Positions 34,889-44,707 are shown, numbered from the stretch's first letter. The stretch is 64,000 nucleotides of DNA from CAMTWZ01 sp041749075 (GCA_041749075.1 JBGTBY010000031.1:62001-126000); one strand, 5' to 3'. Numbers and translations are program-made. Notes: generated by a model not told the origin, from the letters alone.

Positions 34889-36744
34889 TTTTGGATGCGA
34901 ATGGCATTCAAAATAGCCAATAATGCGACACCCACATCCGCAAAAACGGCTTCCCACATGGTCGCCAATCCTCCAGCACCTAACAGAAGCACCAGGAATT
35001 TGACTCCGAACGCGAATCCGATATTCTGATAGACCACGCGTCGGGTGAACCGACTGATGCGGATGGCATCAAGCAGTCGGGAGGGTTCGTCGTTTTGAAT
35101 AACGACATCCGCGGTTTCAATGGCCGCATCGCTACCTAGACCTCCCATGGCCACTCCGATGTCCGACAGCGCCAATACCGGAGCGTCGTTGATGCCATCG
35201 CCCACGAACACGATCACTCGGGATGGATCCTGTTTGAGGCGGTCGAGATGCGCCACTTTCTGTTCCGGCAACAAGCCGCCGAACGCGGTTTCAATGCCGA
35301 TCGATTTTGCCACCGATTGCGTCACCGCATCGGAATCTCCTGAAAGCAGCACGATTTCACGAATGCCGAATTCGGTCAAGGCGCGGATGGTTTCCGCCGC
35401 ATCGTCTTTCAGGTCGTCCGAGACCTGGAGGTGCCCGGCGTATGTCCCATCAACCGCCACATGAACAGCCGATGCGACGTCTTCCGATTTGATGGAATGA
35501 CGGGTCATGAGGGCGGTGTTTCCAACCAAGACGTCTCGCCCATCCACGGTTCCGATCAATCCGTGGCCCGGAACGTCGGTTACGGTTTCGGGCTCCGTCC
35601 ACTTCAACCCCTGCTTTTTGGCATATGAAACGAGCGCGGTTGCGATCGGATGGGTGGATTTGCTTTCGAGCGATGCGGCGAGGCGCACCCAGTCGTCCGT
35701 TCCCGAATCCGAAGCCGACACCACACGCTGTACGGCGAATTCACCCTTGGTGAGGGTTCCGGTCTTATCAAACACGACGGTGGTCACGTTCGACATCTGA
35801 TCCAGAAAATTCGATCCTTTGAAGAGGATGCCCTTGCGGGATGCGGCTCCGATTCCGCCGAAATATCCCAACGGAATGGAGATGACCAATGCGCACGGAC
35901 AGGAAATCACCAAAAACACCAAGGCGCGATACAGCCAGTCCCGAAATACATACTCATCGACGAACAGGATGGGCACGATCGTGAGAGCCACAGCCAGACC
36001 CGTCACAATGGGGGTGTAGATACGGGCGAACCGACGGATGAATTGTTCGGTTTTGGCTTTACGGGTTGTGGCATGCTGAACCAGGTCCAGAATCCGAGAC
36101 ATCGCGCTATCCTGGAACGGTTTGGTCACCTTGAATTCGGTCAGTCGGTCCAGGTTCACCATCCCCGATAAAACGATAGTCCCCTCATCCATCCGCTTGG
36201 GTTTGCTTTCTCCTGTGAGGGCCGCTGTGTTGAAGGTGGTGCTGGCGCCGATCAACTCACTGTCGAGCGGAACCCGTTCCCCGGGTTTCACTTGGATGCG
36301 TTCCCCAACCCGCACCAGTTCGGGCTTCACCGATACCCAGGCCTCATTCCGAAACACGGTAGCCTGATTCGGTCGTAAATCGAGCAGCGATTGGATGTTG
36401 CCCTTCGCCCGGTTCACGGCCATATCCTGGAAGAGTTCGCCGACCGCATAAAACAGCATCACGGCAACGGCTTCGGCGGTTTCACCAATGGCGAACGCAC
36501 CCAGCGTGGCGATGCCCATCAGAAAGAATTCCGTGAACACATCCCCTTTGAGAATCAATGTCCACGCTTTTTTCAGAACTGGAAAGCCTACCGGCAGATA
36601 CGCCAAGGTGTGGATGGCGTATAGTGGGTATCCTTCGAGATCCAGAACGAATCCGAGGATCAGCAATCCAAGGCTGACCGCCGCATCGATCCAAGGTGAG
36701 CGAGGTGTTGTGGTTGTTGCAGGTTCGCAACACTCTTTTGACAT
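34885..36744 (-). CDS. Heavy-metal P1B-type ATPase (Zn/Cd/Co/Pb type)
   Basis: This 619-residue ATP-driven metal exporter has the transmembrane metal site ISCPCALVISIPLG (CPC at 282-284), phosphorylation Asp326 in DKTGTLTKGEF, actuator TGES (177-180) and hinge VGDGINDAPVLALSDIGVAMG. The His-Pro dipeptide of P1B pumps is present in STHPIATALV. No N-terminal HMA domain exists; instead the N-terminus is MSKECCEP, whose vicinal Cys pair could bind metal. CPC without a Cu-type N-domain points to zinc or cadmium. It is downstream of a Fur-type regulator with a 56-bp gap. Confidence 0.93.
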   Translation of the reverse strand: MSKECCEPATTTTPRSPWIDAAVSLGLLILGFVLDLEGYPLYAIHTLAYLPVGFPVLKKAWTLILKGDVFTEFFLMGIATLGAFAIGETAEAVAVMLFYAVGELFQDMAVNRAKGNIQSLLDLRPNQATVFRNEAWVSVKPELVRVGERIQVKPGERVPLDSELIGASTTFNTAALTGESKPKRMDEGTIVLSGMVNLDRLTEFKVTKPFQDSAMSRILDLVQHATTRKAKTEQFIRRFARIYTPIVTGLAVALTIVPILFVDEYVFRDWLYRALVFLVISCPCALVISIPLGYFGGIGAASRKGILFKGSNFLDQMSNVTTVVFDKTGTLTKGEFAVQRVVSASDSGTDDWVRLAASLESKSTHPIATALVSYAKKQGLKWTEPETVTDVPGHGLIGTVDGRDVLVGNTALMTRHSIKSEDVASAVHVAVDGTYAGHLQVSDDLKDDAAETIRALTEFGIREIVLLSGDSDAVTQSVAKSIGIETAFGGLLPEQKVAHLDRLKQDPSRVIVFVGDGINDAPVLALSDIGVAMGGLGSDAAIETADVVIQNDEPSRLLDAIRISRFTRRVVYQNIGFAFGVKFLVLLLGAGGLATMWEAVFADVGVALLAILNAIRIQK

Positions 36745-36800
36745 AGGGGATTTCCTTTTTGCTCAAACGTATCGCGAAATCAAATGCACAGGAAGTGCAT

Positions 36801-37199
36801 TTATCCGTTCGAGCACAATTGGCAGTGTCCCTTCATCACCAGATTGGCCTCATCCGACATGAATCGATCCGGTAATCGGATATCCGGAATCCGGGTTTTG
36901 GGCAGACAATAGGTTTCCTTGCATGTCCGGCAATGGAAATGCACATGCATGGTGCGGTCCGACCCCTGAAGCGCGTATTTCGGGGCGCCGGTGCCGTCGT
37001 CGATACCATGCACCAACCCTTTGTCCTGAAACGTCTTGATGGTGCGGTACAAGGTGATCCGGTCTGATTTCGCAAAGGAGTGTTCCAAATCAGACAGACT
37101 GATGGCGGCGTCCAATTCCGACAAACGCTTCAGAACCAGCAGTCTCATCGCCGTAGGACGAATGCCGTTTTCCGACAATCTCGTTTCGAGGATGTTCAT
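36801..37199 (-). CDS. Fur-family metal regulator (probable Zur-type)
   Basis: The 132-residue protein has the Fur fold: winged helix (GIRPTAMRLLVLKRL, SLSDLEHSFAKSDRITLYRTIKTF), then HVHFHCRTCKETYCLP and a C-terminal CQLC. The four cysteines (CRTC and CQLC) form the structural zinc site, and the His cluster HVHFH is part of the regulatory site. It is the first gene before the P1B ATPase, so it most likely represses that exporter or senses the same metal; Zur rather than iron Fur is suggested by the neighbour. No palindromic box was confidently identified. Confidence 0.88.
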   Translation of the reverse strand: MNILETRLSENGIRPTAMRLLVLKRLSELDAAISLSDLEHSFAKSDRITLYRTIKTFQDKGLVHGIDDGTGAPKYALQGSDRTMHVHFHCRTCKETYCLPKTRIPDIRLPDRFMSDEANLVMKGHCQLCSNG

Positions 37200-37222
37200 A
37201 CCGAAAGATACAGCGAACCAAT

Positions 37223-38188
37223 TTAGGATGGGATGTGTATCACCACGTTTCCGATTTTCACACCCGATTCCACATATCGATGCGCTTCTATGATATTCGT
37301 GAGCGGATAATTGCGGTCGAACACCGGTTTGAACGCGCCCGTTACCGCCAATTCACGGATGAACAGGATGTCCTCGACTGTGGTTTTAGGGATGGGAAAC
37401 AAAACGCGTTTTCCCCTGGATCTCATGTGAAGCAAGGCCAACCAGACGTTTTCGCCTTTCGGACCCAATTCGGTGCTCATGTATATCCCATCCGACGCCA
37501 TCACAGGTAGAAAATCCCGGAAGCGTCGTTTACCAACCGCATCATACACAATGTCATATTCGCCGCCGAGCGAAACCACATCCGTTGTTGTGTAATCGAC
37601 GACGCGATGTGCGCCGAGCGATGTCACCAGATCGAGATGAGGCGTGGCGCAGACAGCCGTGACCTCCGCCCCCAGATACGCGCTCAATTGCACAGCCGCT
37701 GAGCCGATGGCGCCGGTACTACCATTGATGAGGATGCGCGATCCAGGTTTGATGCCGGCCGCGCGCAGGTTTCCAAGCGCATAATGCGAGCCTTCGGTGA
37801 GGGGAGCGGCTTGGTCGTAGCTCCAGCCTTCGGGAATCGTGGCGATGGCGGCGTGTTGCGACACGGTGAGGTATTCTGCATGGCCACCGAACCGCTCGTC
37901 GTCGAAGCCGAAGATGCGATCGCCAGGCTTGAATAACGTCACATCCGCGCCGATCTCGACCACTTCGCCTGCGAACTCACAGCCCAGCACAGGAAATGTC
38001 GGTTTGAGGATGCCGCTGAAGAGTCTCGACACCACGTATTCGGCGCTTCGGAAGCCGGTGTCGGTGCGGTTGACCGTGCTAGCCCTGACGCGTACCAGCA
38101 GTTCGTCGTGTTTGGGAATTGGTGTGGGGATGTCGGCGAGGCGAACGACATCGGGAGGGCCGTATTGTGTGTAAATGGCAGCATTCAT
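37223..38188 (-). CDS. Quinone-oxidoreductase-like MDR family NAD(P)-dependent oxidoreductase
   Basis: The 321-residue protein belongs to the medium-chain dehydrogenase/reductase superfamily. The N-terminal GroES-like half has VLGCEFAGEVVEIGADVTLFKPGDRI. The Rossmann half has ILINGSTGAIGSAAVQLSAYLGAEVTAVC, the GxGxxG-like nucleotide loop. No zinc-ligand cluster is present, so it is of the zinc-independent quinone oxidoreductase type. It reduces quinones or enals with NADPH in related proteins; the substrate here is unknown. Its divergent partner is an exported beta-barrel protein. Confidence 0.88.
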   Translation of the reverse strand: MNAAIYTQYGPPDVVRLADIPTPIPKHDELLVRVRASTVNRTDTGFRSAEYVVSRLFSGILKPTFPVLGCEFAGEVVEIGADVTLFKPGDRIFGFDDERFGGHAEYLTVSQHAAIATIPEGWSYDQAAPLTEGSHYALGNLRAAGIKPGSRILINGSTGAIGSAAVQLSAYLGAEVTAVCATPHLDLVTSLGAHRVVDYTTTDVVSLGGEYDIVYDAVGKRRFRDFLPVMASDGIYMSTELGPKGENVWLALLHMRSRGKRVLFPIPKTTVEDILFIRELAVTGAFKPVFDRNYPLTNIIEAHRYVESGVKIGNVVIHIPS

Positions 38189-38249
38189 AAGGGTAAAGAA
38201 TACATATATTTGACTCGATTACGAAAAGCACCTATCCCGCACCATTTTC

Positions 38250-38978
38250 ATGAAAAAAATCCTATTCCCGTTCGTTCTCGTCGTCGCAATTGCATCCACC
38301 ATCCACGCTCAAGAAGTGAATGTGAACACCAATTTGGAACTCGTTTTCCCGCAGGGCGAATTCAAGCAAAGCATGGACCGCCTTGGTGTCGGCATCCAAG
38401 TGAACGGGTATTACCGCTTTCCGAACACCATTTTTGGGATGGGGTTGGATTTCGGCTTCAAGAATTTCGGTGTCGACAGCCGCGAAGAGCCCCTTAGTTC
38501 TACCATCCCTGATTTGAGAGTGGAAGTGGAAAACAGCTATAACCTGGTGCAATTCATGTTGTTGGCGAAAGCGCAGCCGGCGGAGGGAGTTGTTCGTCCA
38601 TACATCGAAGCCTTGGCGGGATACAACTATTTCTTCACCGAGACCACGATCAGCAACCGAGGATTCAGCAACAACGACGAGCCGATCGCGACCGACACGA
38701 ACTTCGACGACTGGGCCTTCGCATGGGGTGGAGGAACCGGCGTGATGATCAAGGTGTACGATCAGCGGGGATCAGAAGCCAAATTCATGGAAGATGGTTC
38801 CAAGGTCCATCCGACCACCGGTTATGTGAACATCGGCGTGCGCTATTTATATGGTCAGGAAGCCGAGTATTTGAAACAAGGCTCCATCCAGATCAACAAC
38901 GGAACCGTGACTTACGCCACATCCCGCTCCAAAACCGACATGATGATCTGGCAACTGGGATTTGTGTTACGATTCTAA
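38250..38978 (+). CDS. Exported outer-membrane beta-barrel protein
   Basis: The 242-residue product starts with a signal peptide (MKKILFPFVLVVAIASTIHA). Strand-like alternating segments and a C-terminal motif WQLGFVLRF ending in Phe are typical of outer-membrane beta-barrels. Substrate or role unknown. Its last 12 nt overlap the stop of the convergent membrane-protein gene. Confidence 0.75.
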   Translation: MKKILFPFVLVVAIASTIHAQEVNVNTNLELVFPQGEFKQSMDRLGVGIQVNGYYRFPNTIFGMGLDFGFKNFGVDSREEPLSSTIPDLRVEVENSYNLVQFMLLAKAQPAEGVVRPYIEALAGYNYFFTETTISNRGFSNNDEPIATDTNFDDWAFAWGGGTGVMIKVYDQRGSEAKFMEDGSKVHPTTGYVNIGVRYLYGQEAEYLKQGSIQINNGTVTYATSRSKTDMMIWQLGFVLRF

Positions 38979-39416
38979 ATCCCGAATCGTCAATCCCAAA
39001 TCCATCATGAGTCCATCCTGACTCGGACGAATCGTGACCATGTAGGCCAAAATCCCGATTCCCGCCAACAGAAGAGTGATGGAGCCGCTGAGCAAAAACA
39101 GGACTGCGGCAAGGAAAGCCGGGGCTTCCAATAGGGCATAGCGCAGGACGGATGCGGTTTTGTAGGCATCCAACTGCTCGGATGTCTCCGTTTTGGCACG
39201 GGCGTCGGCCACTTGTTTTTCGAACACGGTGCGCGACGCCATAAACGATGCTCCGCTGACCATCAGCACAGCCAAAAGCAGAAGTTCGTCCAAATCAACG
39301 AGGATAGGAGTGAATCCTCCGGTTTGATGGAGGATGTAGGCAACCGCCATGAGCATAGCCGGACCCGCCAGTAGTCCGAAAAACAGGATCTGAAGAATCG
39401 TGAGGGTTTTTTTCAT
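38967..39416 (-). CDS. Integral membrane protein of unknown function
   Basis: The 149-residue protein has four hydrophobic segments (ILQILFFGLLAGPAMLMAVA, LLLLAVLMVSGASFM, APAFLAAVLFLLSGSITL, LLLAGIGILAYMVTI). No family recognised beyond small membrane proteins of Bacteroidota. Translationally coupled to the upstream membrane-protein gene by a 4-nt overlap. Confidence 0.65.
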   Translation of the reverse strand: MKKTLTILQILFFGLLAGPAMLMAVAYILHQTGGFTPILVDLDELLLLAVLMVSGASFMASRTVFEKQVADARAKTETSEQLDAYKTASVLRYALLEAPAFLAAVLFLLSGSITLLLAGIGILAYMVTIRPSQDGLMMDLGLTIRDLES

Positions 39417-39841
39417 GAGTTTGTTTCCGGTTGCCTAGATGATACATAGGAACCGGCGATCCATGCCATCGGAATGTATGCGAAAATGAGATCGAGGGCG
39501 TTGAACCACATCGGGGCTGGAATCATGACGACGGCAGTGATTCCGCCCAGTAGGAAAAAGCAACCGATGCCCATCGCGAAACGGAATTTATGTGTGGCGG
39601 CGATGAGTGCTGCAACGAACGCACCCGACAGGGTGCCGAGCGCATGCGCCAAGAACGGAAATAGGAAATGCTTGGGTTCGAAAAGAGGCATCGAGGCGGC
39701 AAGACCTTCCATGGTGGACACATCCGCACCTTCAGGAAGTGGAATGATAGAGGGTCCGATATGGACGAGAGCCGAATTGAGAGCGCTTCCGAAAATGATT
39801 CCGGCAACGACAGCGAGGATGTTTTTGGCGATAGGATTCAT
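39413..39841 (-). CDS. Integral membrane protein of unknown function
   Basis: The 142-residue protein has four predicted helices (NILAVVAGIIFGSALNSA, FLAHALGTLSGAFVAALIA, MGIGCFFLLGGITAVVMIP, ALDLIFAYIPMAWIAG). HALGT in the second helix and the overall layout resemble small uncharacterised inner-membrane proteins. It forms a two-gene unit with 38967-39416, and is divergent from the methyltransferase. Confidence 0.65.
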   Translation of the reverse strand: MNPIAKNILAVVAGIIFGSALNSALVHIGPSIIPLPEGADVSTMEGLAASMPLFEPKHFLFPFLAHALGTLSGAFVAALIAATHKFRFAMGIGCFFLLGGITAVVMIPAPMWFNALDLIFAYIPMAWIAGSYVSSRQPETNS

Positions 39842-39913
39842 AGGTGTTCCTGGTCAGAGTGTTGGGTGCAATCCCAATTACGGTATTTTGCCATTTAACC
39901 GCAATGTTTTGAC

Positions 39914-40549
39914 ATGAATCCGCTCTCCCGCTTTTTTCTCGATCGCTTATCCCGTGCCCACGCTGCGCGGCGAGCCGCGCAGCCACAGGTTCTGTTCAGC
40001 GCCGAGCACCTTCGCCACGCCAAGCTCCTCCCCTCACGCGCCGACCTTCTCCACGCGTTACCCGCCGGACTCCCCGCGGCTGAACTGGGTGTCGATGAAG
40101 GCCAATACAGCGCCGACATCCTGCGCATTGCGAAGCCCTCCATCCTGCATTTGGTCGATCCTTGGTCCGATCCCCGCTATCCCGACGCCAAGTACCAAGC
40201 CGTATCACGCCGCTTCGATGCGGAAATCCGGTCGGGTACGGTCCGTGTTCATCGGTCGCTCTCGGTCGACGCGGCCTCCCTCATCCCCGATGGCTCACTG
40301 GGTTTCGTGTACATCGACACGGATCATTCCTATGCCACAACGGCCGCTGAACTGCGCGCCTGGGCTCCAAAACTTGCTCCCGGCGGACTCCTCGCCGGTC
40401 ACGATTTCCTTCCCATTTCCCCACTCGGAACCGTGGTCTACGGCGTAATGGAAGCCGTCGCGGAATTCTGCATCCAGGAAAACTGGTCTGTGAAGGTTGT
40501 TACTATGGAGCCGGGGGGGAGTCCGAGCTTCGCTTTAGTGAAAGCGTAA
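39914..40549 (+). CDS. Class I SAM-dependent methyltransferase
   Basis: The 211-residue protein has a Methyltransf_24-type fold: AAELGVDEGQYSADIL (motif I equivalent), HLVDPWSDPRYPDAKYQAV, GFVYIDTDHSYATTAAELRAW (acidic motif with DTDHSY) and LAPGGLLAGHDFLP. Such proteins methylate small molecules, sugars or lipids; no substrate can be named. Its coding sequence is more GC-rich than neighbours. The stop lies inside a purine word repeat (AAAGCGTAAAAACGTTAAAA). Confidence 0.85.
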   Translation: MNPLSRFFLDRLSRAHAARRAAQPQVLFSAEHLRHAKLLPSRADLLHALPAGLPAAELGVDEGQYSADILRIAKPSILHLVDPWSDPRYPDAKYQAVSRRFDAEIRSGTVRVHRSLSVDAASLIPDGSLGFVYIDTDHSYATTAAELRAWAPKLAPGGLLAGHDFLPISPLGTVVYGVMEAVAEFCIQENWSVKVVTMEPGGSPSFALVKA

Positions 40550-40640
40550 AAACGTTAAAACGTTAAAATGTGGGGATCCTTCGCGTTCACGCTTTGACGC
40601 TTTCACGCTTTGACGTTTTCACGCTTTGACGTTTTCACAC
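40541..40640. repeat. Word repeat at convergent junction (AAACGTTAAAACG / CGCTTTGACG)
   Basis: After the methyltransferase come purine words (AAAGCGTAAAAACGTTAAAACGTT), and then pyrimidine words (CGCTTTGACGCTTTCACGC, CGCTTTGACGTTTTCAC) that run into the MFS gene. The right half encodes the MFS C-terminus VKTSKRENVKA. The two halves are roughly complementary and closely related to the array at 44676-44795. Confidence 0.85.
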
Positions 40641-41802
40641 TCAAAGCCATCACCATCACGGTCCCAATTGCGGATCCCAACATCAAGGCCTGAATCGAAA
40701 CATCGTGATCGAGCGCGAAGCCGAGCGCGGGCGGACCCAATGCGGTACTTACCACCAAGATCGAATTGAAGTAACTCCGGACCTTTCCAAGGTTCCGCGT
40801 TCCATACACGTCCACTTGCACGGCGGTTCGGATGGTGCTTCCCAAACCCGCGCCGATTCCCATCATCGCGAAAAACAGTGGAAACACGAATGGATGATGG
40901 GATAAACCCATCACAGCGAGTCCGATCACGCAGGGTAATAGATAGATAGGGAATAGGGCGAGTCCGGTGTAGCGATCCACCAATGGACCCGATGCAATCA
41001 CGGCGATCGCACTGAATACCGCAAAGAACGAGAAAGAAAACAGCACCCAGCTCGCATCCCATCCGAACGATTGTCCGATCGGATATTGATATAAGAATAC
41101 GGCGGTGACCACAAATGGAACCACGAACATGTTCAGAGTGATGATCCAGAACGTGAGGCTGCTGAGGAACCGGTTTCCAGGATGCAAGGGTTTGGAATTG
41201 GGAGCGGAAATCATGGTTTCACCTTTCAGCGGACGTATCGACATCAGCGTAGGAACAACCACAACGAGCGACGCGAGCGCGATCGAAAACAAGCTCGCCC
41301 GCCATCCGGCAAAAGCGATCATCGGGACAAGGATGAGGGGAAAGATGAGTTGACCCGCGGGGTGACCTAATGCCGTTAAACCCAATGCTTTGCCTCGGCC
41401 TTGAACAATGTGTTTAGCGATGCCGGTGGATGAGGCATGGGTCATGAGCCCTTGCCCGAGCATCCTCACCAGAAAGAGCGCGATCATGAGTGTGGCCACA
41501 GATCTCGCTTGCGAAAGGAAAATGACGGATACCACCAATCCCGCAAACACATATAAGCTGTAGCGGGTGAGGGAAATGGTGTCGATGAAGCGACCCAGGT
41601 ACGTGAGCATGAACGCAGAAAGAATGGTTACTGCGGCATACATCGTTCCGAACGTGGCGTTGGTGACGCCGAAGGCCTCGATCCAAAAGGGGACAAACAA
41701 CGCAATGAAGAACGTTTGCCCGAACGAAGAAAAGAAATTGAATAGGAACCCGAAATTCAGGAGGCGCTTATGTCGACCTACAAGACGGTACCATTCGTTC
41801 AT
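40603..41802 (-). CDS. Major facilitator superfamily transporter
   Basis: The 399-residue protein has about twelve helices and MFS signatures: TYLGRFIDTISLTRYSLYVF in loop 2-3, FLVRMLGQGLMTHAS in TM4, GIGAGLGSTIRTAVQVDVYG near TM10. Sequence does not reveal substrate. The C-terminal ~11 residues are encoded by a word repeat and are unlikely to be ancestral. Confidence 0.88.
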   Translation of the reverse strand: MNEWYRLVGRHKRLLNFGFLFNFFSSFGQTFFIALFVPFWIEAFGVTNATFGTMYAAVTILSAFMLTYLGRFIDTISLTRYSLYVFAGLVVSVIFLSQARSVATLMIALFLVRMLGQGLMTHASSTGIAKHIVQGRGKALGLTALGHPAGQLIFPLILVPMIAFAGWRASLFSIALASLVVVVPTLMSIRPLKGETMISAPNSKPLHPGNRFLSSLTFWIITLNMFVVPFVVTAVFLYQYPIGQSFGWDASWVLFSFSFFAVFSAIAVIASGPLVDRYTGLALFPIYLLPCVIGLAVMGLSHHPFVFPLFFAMMGIGAGLGSTIRTAVQVDVYGTRNLGKVRSYFNSILVVSTALGPPALGFALDHDVSIQALMLGSAIGTVMVMALSVKTSKRENVKA

Positions 41803-41829
41803 GCTTCATAAGGTAGGGCGATTTATGCA

Positions 41830-42405
41830 TCAAAACGCGACATGTCCACTGAATCCGATGGCGGTGGCATCATATGTCCCACCAAATTCGTCTTTGTAGG
41901 ACATCAGAGTGTATGTCAGAGAAAGGTACTGCCATCCGATGCGCACGTTCAGGCCAAGGGCAGGGTCAAAACTCAGATCAGGACCCAGATCATCCATATT
42001 GAGCTTGGTTCCGATATGAGCCACGGGGCCAGCACCGATCCAAAAGCCGTTGGAGATAGCACGGTCCACTCGAGCATCCAAAACAAATCGGGTTAGGTGG
42101 ATGTTGGCATTATCGGCGGCAGTGGTCACATATTTGAAACCGAGTCCGCCACTGTACATCATCGGTCCGTTGTTCGGACGGAGGTAACGCCCGATGCTGA
42201 GACTGATTCCTTGTCCGGCATTCACATCCTGGGTGTCTCCATCATCAAATACGACTGTGATTACCGCATCGCCGCCGAATTCAGCATTTGCCGTTGTGAT
42301 CCAGCCCGTCGATTTGCTTTCGATGGTGAAGGTGCCGAGTTGGGCATGTGCGGGCAAAGCGGCGATGAGAAGAAAACAACCGAGTGATGCGATGAATGCG
42401 GTCAT
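41830..42405 (-). CDS. Exported beta-barrel-like protein
   Basis: This 191-residue protein has a signal peptide (FIASLGCFLLIAALPAHAQ) and a strand-rich mature part with alternating aromatic and polar residues, ending in GFSGHVAF with terminal Phe. A small outer-membrane barrel is likely; no family or function is recognised. Divergent from the TonB-dependent receptor, with about 85 bp between starts. Confidence 0.65.
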   Translation of the reverse strand: MTAFIASLGCFLLIAALPAHAQLGTFTIESKSTGWITTANAEFGGDAVITVVFDDGDTQDVNAGQGISLSIGRYLRPNNGPMMYSGGLGFKYVTTAADNANIHLTRFVLDARVDRAISNGFWIGAGPVAHIGTKLNMDDLGPDLSFDPALGLNVRIGWQYLSLTYTLMSYKDEFGGTYDATAIGFSGHVAF

Positions 42406-42490
42406 AAAGGTAAAATGTGGATGTATGGATCAGAATCGCGTGAATGTATGCAGGACTTGCGTCTTTCTCCACAGTTAACTATTTTTAGGC

Positions 42491-44680
42491 ATGACTAAAA
42501 ATTTGTTACTCCTTCTTGCATTTGGCATCCTGCATCCTGCATCAAGCTTCTCACGTCCCGCATCCGGCTTCTCCCATCAAGCATCCAGCATCCAGCTTCT
42601 CACAGGTATCATCCTTGATTCAGAAACCCTCGAGCCCTTGCAAGGCGCGCATGTGAGAATCCATAACAGCACGGCGGGTGCGTATTCGGGTCCGGATGTG
42701 GACTTTACGATTACGATTCCATCCACCATGCGCTGGCCCTTGATCGTGCATGTTTCGTTTGTGGGATATCAACAAGCGACCGTCCGTCTCGAGTCGATGA
42801 ATGATGTTCCAATCCGCATCCTGCTGAAATCGGATGCGTCGCGCTTGGACGAAGTCGTTGTTTCGGGCACGATGGTGGAAGTCACCAAGTTGAATTCCCC
42901 CATCCCCGTTGAAGTGTATTCGGCAGGATTTTTTAAGAAAAATCCATCCCCCACACTGTTTGAAAGCCTGAATATGATCACTGGTGTCTTGCCACAAATC
43001 AACTGCAGTGTGTGCAACACAGGCGACATCCACATCAACGGATTGGAAGGTCCATATACCATGATTTTGATTGATGGAATGCCGATTGTGTCGTCCCTAT
43101 CTACGGTGTATGGCTTGCATGGCATTCCGAGCGCGCTGATCAGGAGGATAGAAGTCGTGAAAGGTCCGGCAAGCACGTTGTACGGGAGCGAAGCCGTGGC
43201 CGGACTCATCAATATCATCACGCAAGATCCATATGCGACCGACCGCTTTCGGCTGGATGTGAGCGGCACCACCCGCGAAGAATGGAACCTGGACTTGAGT
43301 GCGGGAACACGCATCGGCGGAGCGGCAACAATTTGGGGATTGAATGCCTTTGTATATGATACTCCGCACGACACCAACGGCGATAATTTCACCGACATCA
43401 CGCAACAAAAGCGGATTTCCGCCTTCACGAAATGGGCTGTGGGGGATGCGAGCATCGCCGCGCGTTATGTCGCGGAGAACAGATGGGGAGGCGAGCTTCA
43501 ATGGAACGACTCATTCAAGGGCTCGGACCAAGTGTATGGCGAAACCATCCAAACCAATCGTGCGGAAGTGATTGGAACGGTACCCTTCACCGTCGCAGGA
43601 CATGCGTCACGGATGGATTTGTCATACAACCGACATCAGCAAGATTCGTGGTACGGAACCACATCCTACAATGCGCTTCAGCACACGGCCTATGCCTTAT
43701 GGGTGAATACCATCCGTCAAGGAAATCATACCACTCTGGTCGGATTTCCGGTTCGATACACCTGGTATGATGACAATACGCCGGCAACGGTGAACCCGGA
43801 TCAGACATTGCTTCCGGGTATCTTCGCACAGAACGATTGGGCGATCACACCGAAAATCACATTACTTAGTGGGTTGCGTTGGGATACCCATCCTGATCAT
43901 GGATCCATATGGACACCCAGATTGAGTGTGAAAGTGAGTCCGAATGAACACAACACGATTCGTCTTTCCGGAGGAAGCGGATTCCGAGTCGTGAACTTAT
44001 TTACCGAAGATCATGCTGCGCTCACGGGCTCGCGCGATGTGGAAGTCCGCAACAATCTAAACCCGGAACGAAGTTGGAATGTGAACTTGAACTGGATGCG
44101 GGTCTGGAACGCGGACAGTCATTTCGGGACCGTGGATTTGAGCACCTTCTTCACACGATTCTCAAACCAAATCGTGCCGGATTATGACACCGATCCGAAC
44201 AAAATCATCTATGACAATTTGAACGGATATGCCATTTCCCGCGGAATGAGCATGAATTCGGAAGTGACCTTCATCGACGGACCGAAGTTCACGGCAGGGG
44301 TGACCTGGATGAGTGTATTTCGCCGCACGCCCATGCGCGAGTCACAATTGTTTGCCCCGGAATGGTCGGGCAATTATGGAATTTCGTATAAGTTCATCGA
44401 CATCACGGGTCGGTTCAACGGACCGATGAGCTTGCCCGTGGTGCCGAATGATTTTCGTCCGGCCACATCCCCATGGTATACCATCTTGAATATCCAGGCC
44501 ACGCACACATTTAGTAATGCGTTTGAACTGTATGGCGGTGTGAAAAATGTGTTCGGCTTCATGCCGAGAGATCCGTTATATCGCCCGGATGCGCCTTTCA
44601 GTGATGAGTTTGATACAGCCTATAACTATGCGCCGATGGAAGGGAGGAAAGTGTATGTGGGGCTGAGAGTAAAAATGTGA
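42491..44680 (+). CDS. TonB-dependent outer-membrane receptor
   Basis: The 729-residue protein has a leader, a carboxypeptidase-like regulatory domain (LLTGIILDSETLEPLQGAHV to ILLKSDASRLDEVVVSG), a plug with DGMPIVSSLSTVYGLHGIP and EVVKGPASTLYGSEAVAGLI, and a ~500-residue barrel. The plug has a Cys pair INCSVCNTGDIHING found in one receptor subgroup; it suggests metal or metallophore uptake, but substrate is unresolved. The leader contains an imperfect word repeat (CATCCTGCATCCTGCATC, CAGCATCCAGC) encoding ASSFSRPASGFSHQASS, probably an insertion after the signal core. TonB, ExbD and ExbB genes converge on it from the right. Confidence 0.92.
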   Translation: MTKNLLLLLAFGILHPASSFSRPASGFSHQASSIQLLTGIILDSETLEPLQGAHVRIHNSTAGAYSGPDVDFTITIPSTMRWPLIVHVSFVGYQQATVRLESMNDVPIRILLKSDASRLDEVVVSGTMVEVTKLNSPIPVEVYSAGFFKKNPSPTLFESLNMITGVLPQINCSVCNTGDIHINGLEGPYTMILIDGMPIVSSLSTVYGLHGIPSALIRRIEVVKGPASTLYGSEAVAGLINIITQDPYATDRFRLDVSGTTREEWNLDLSAGTRIGGAATIWGLNAFVYDTPHDTNGDNFTDITQQKRISAFTKWAVGDASIAARYVAENRWGGELQWNDSFKGSDQVYGETIQTNRAEVIGTVPFTVAGHASRMDLSYNRHQQDSWYGTTSYNALQHTAYALWVNTIRQGNHTTLVGFPVRYTWYDDNTPATVNPDQTLLPGIFAQNDWAITPKITLLSGLRWDTHPDHGSIWTPRLSVKVSPNEHNTIRLSGGSGFRVVNLFTEDHAALTGSRDVEVRNNLNPERSWNVNLNWMRVWNADSHFGTVDLSTFFTRFSNQIVPDYDTDPNKIIYDNLNGYAISRGMSMNSEVTFIDGPKFTAGVTWMSVFRRTPMRESQLFAPEWSGNYGISYKFIDITGRFNGPMSLPVVPNDFRPATSPWYTILNIQATHTFSNAFELYGGVKNVFGFMPRDPLYRPDAPFSDEFDTAYNYAPMEGRKVYVGLRVKM

Positions 44681-44707
44681 AAGCGTTAAAACGTAAAAAT
44701 GTATCCT

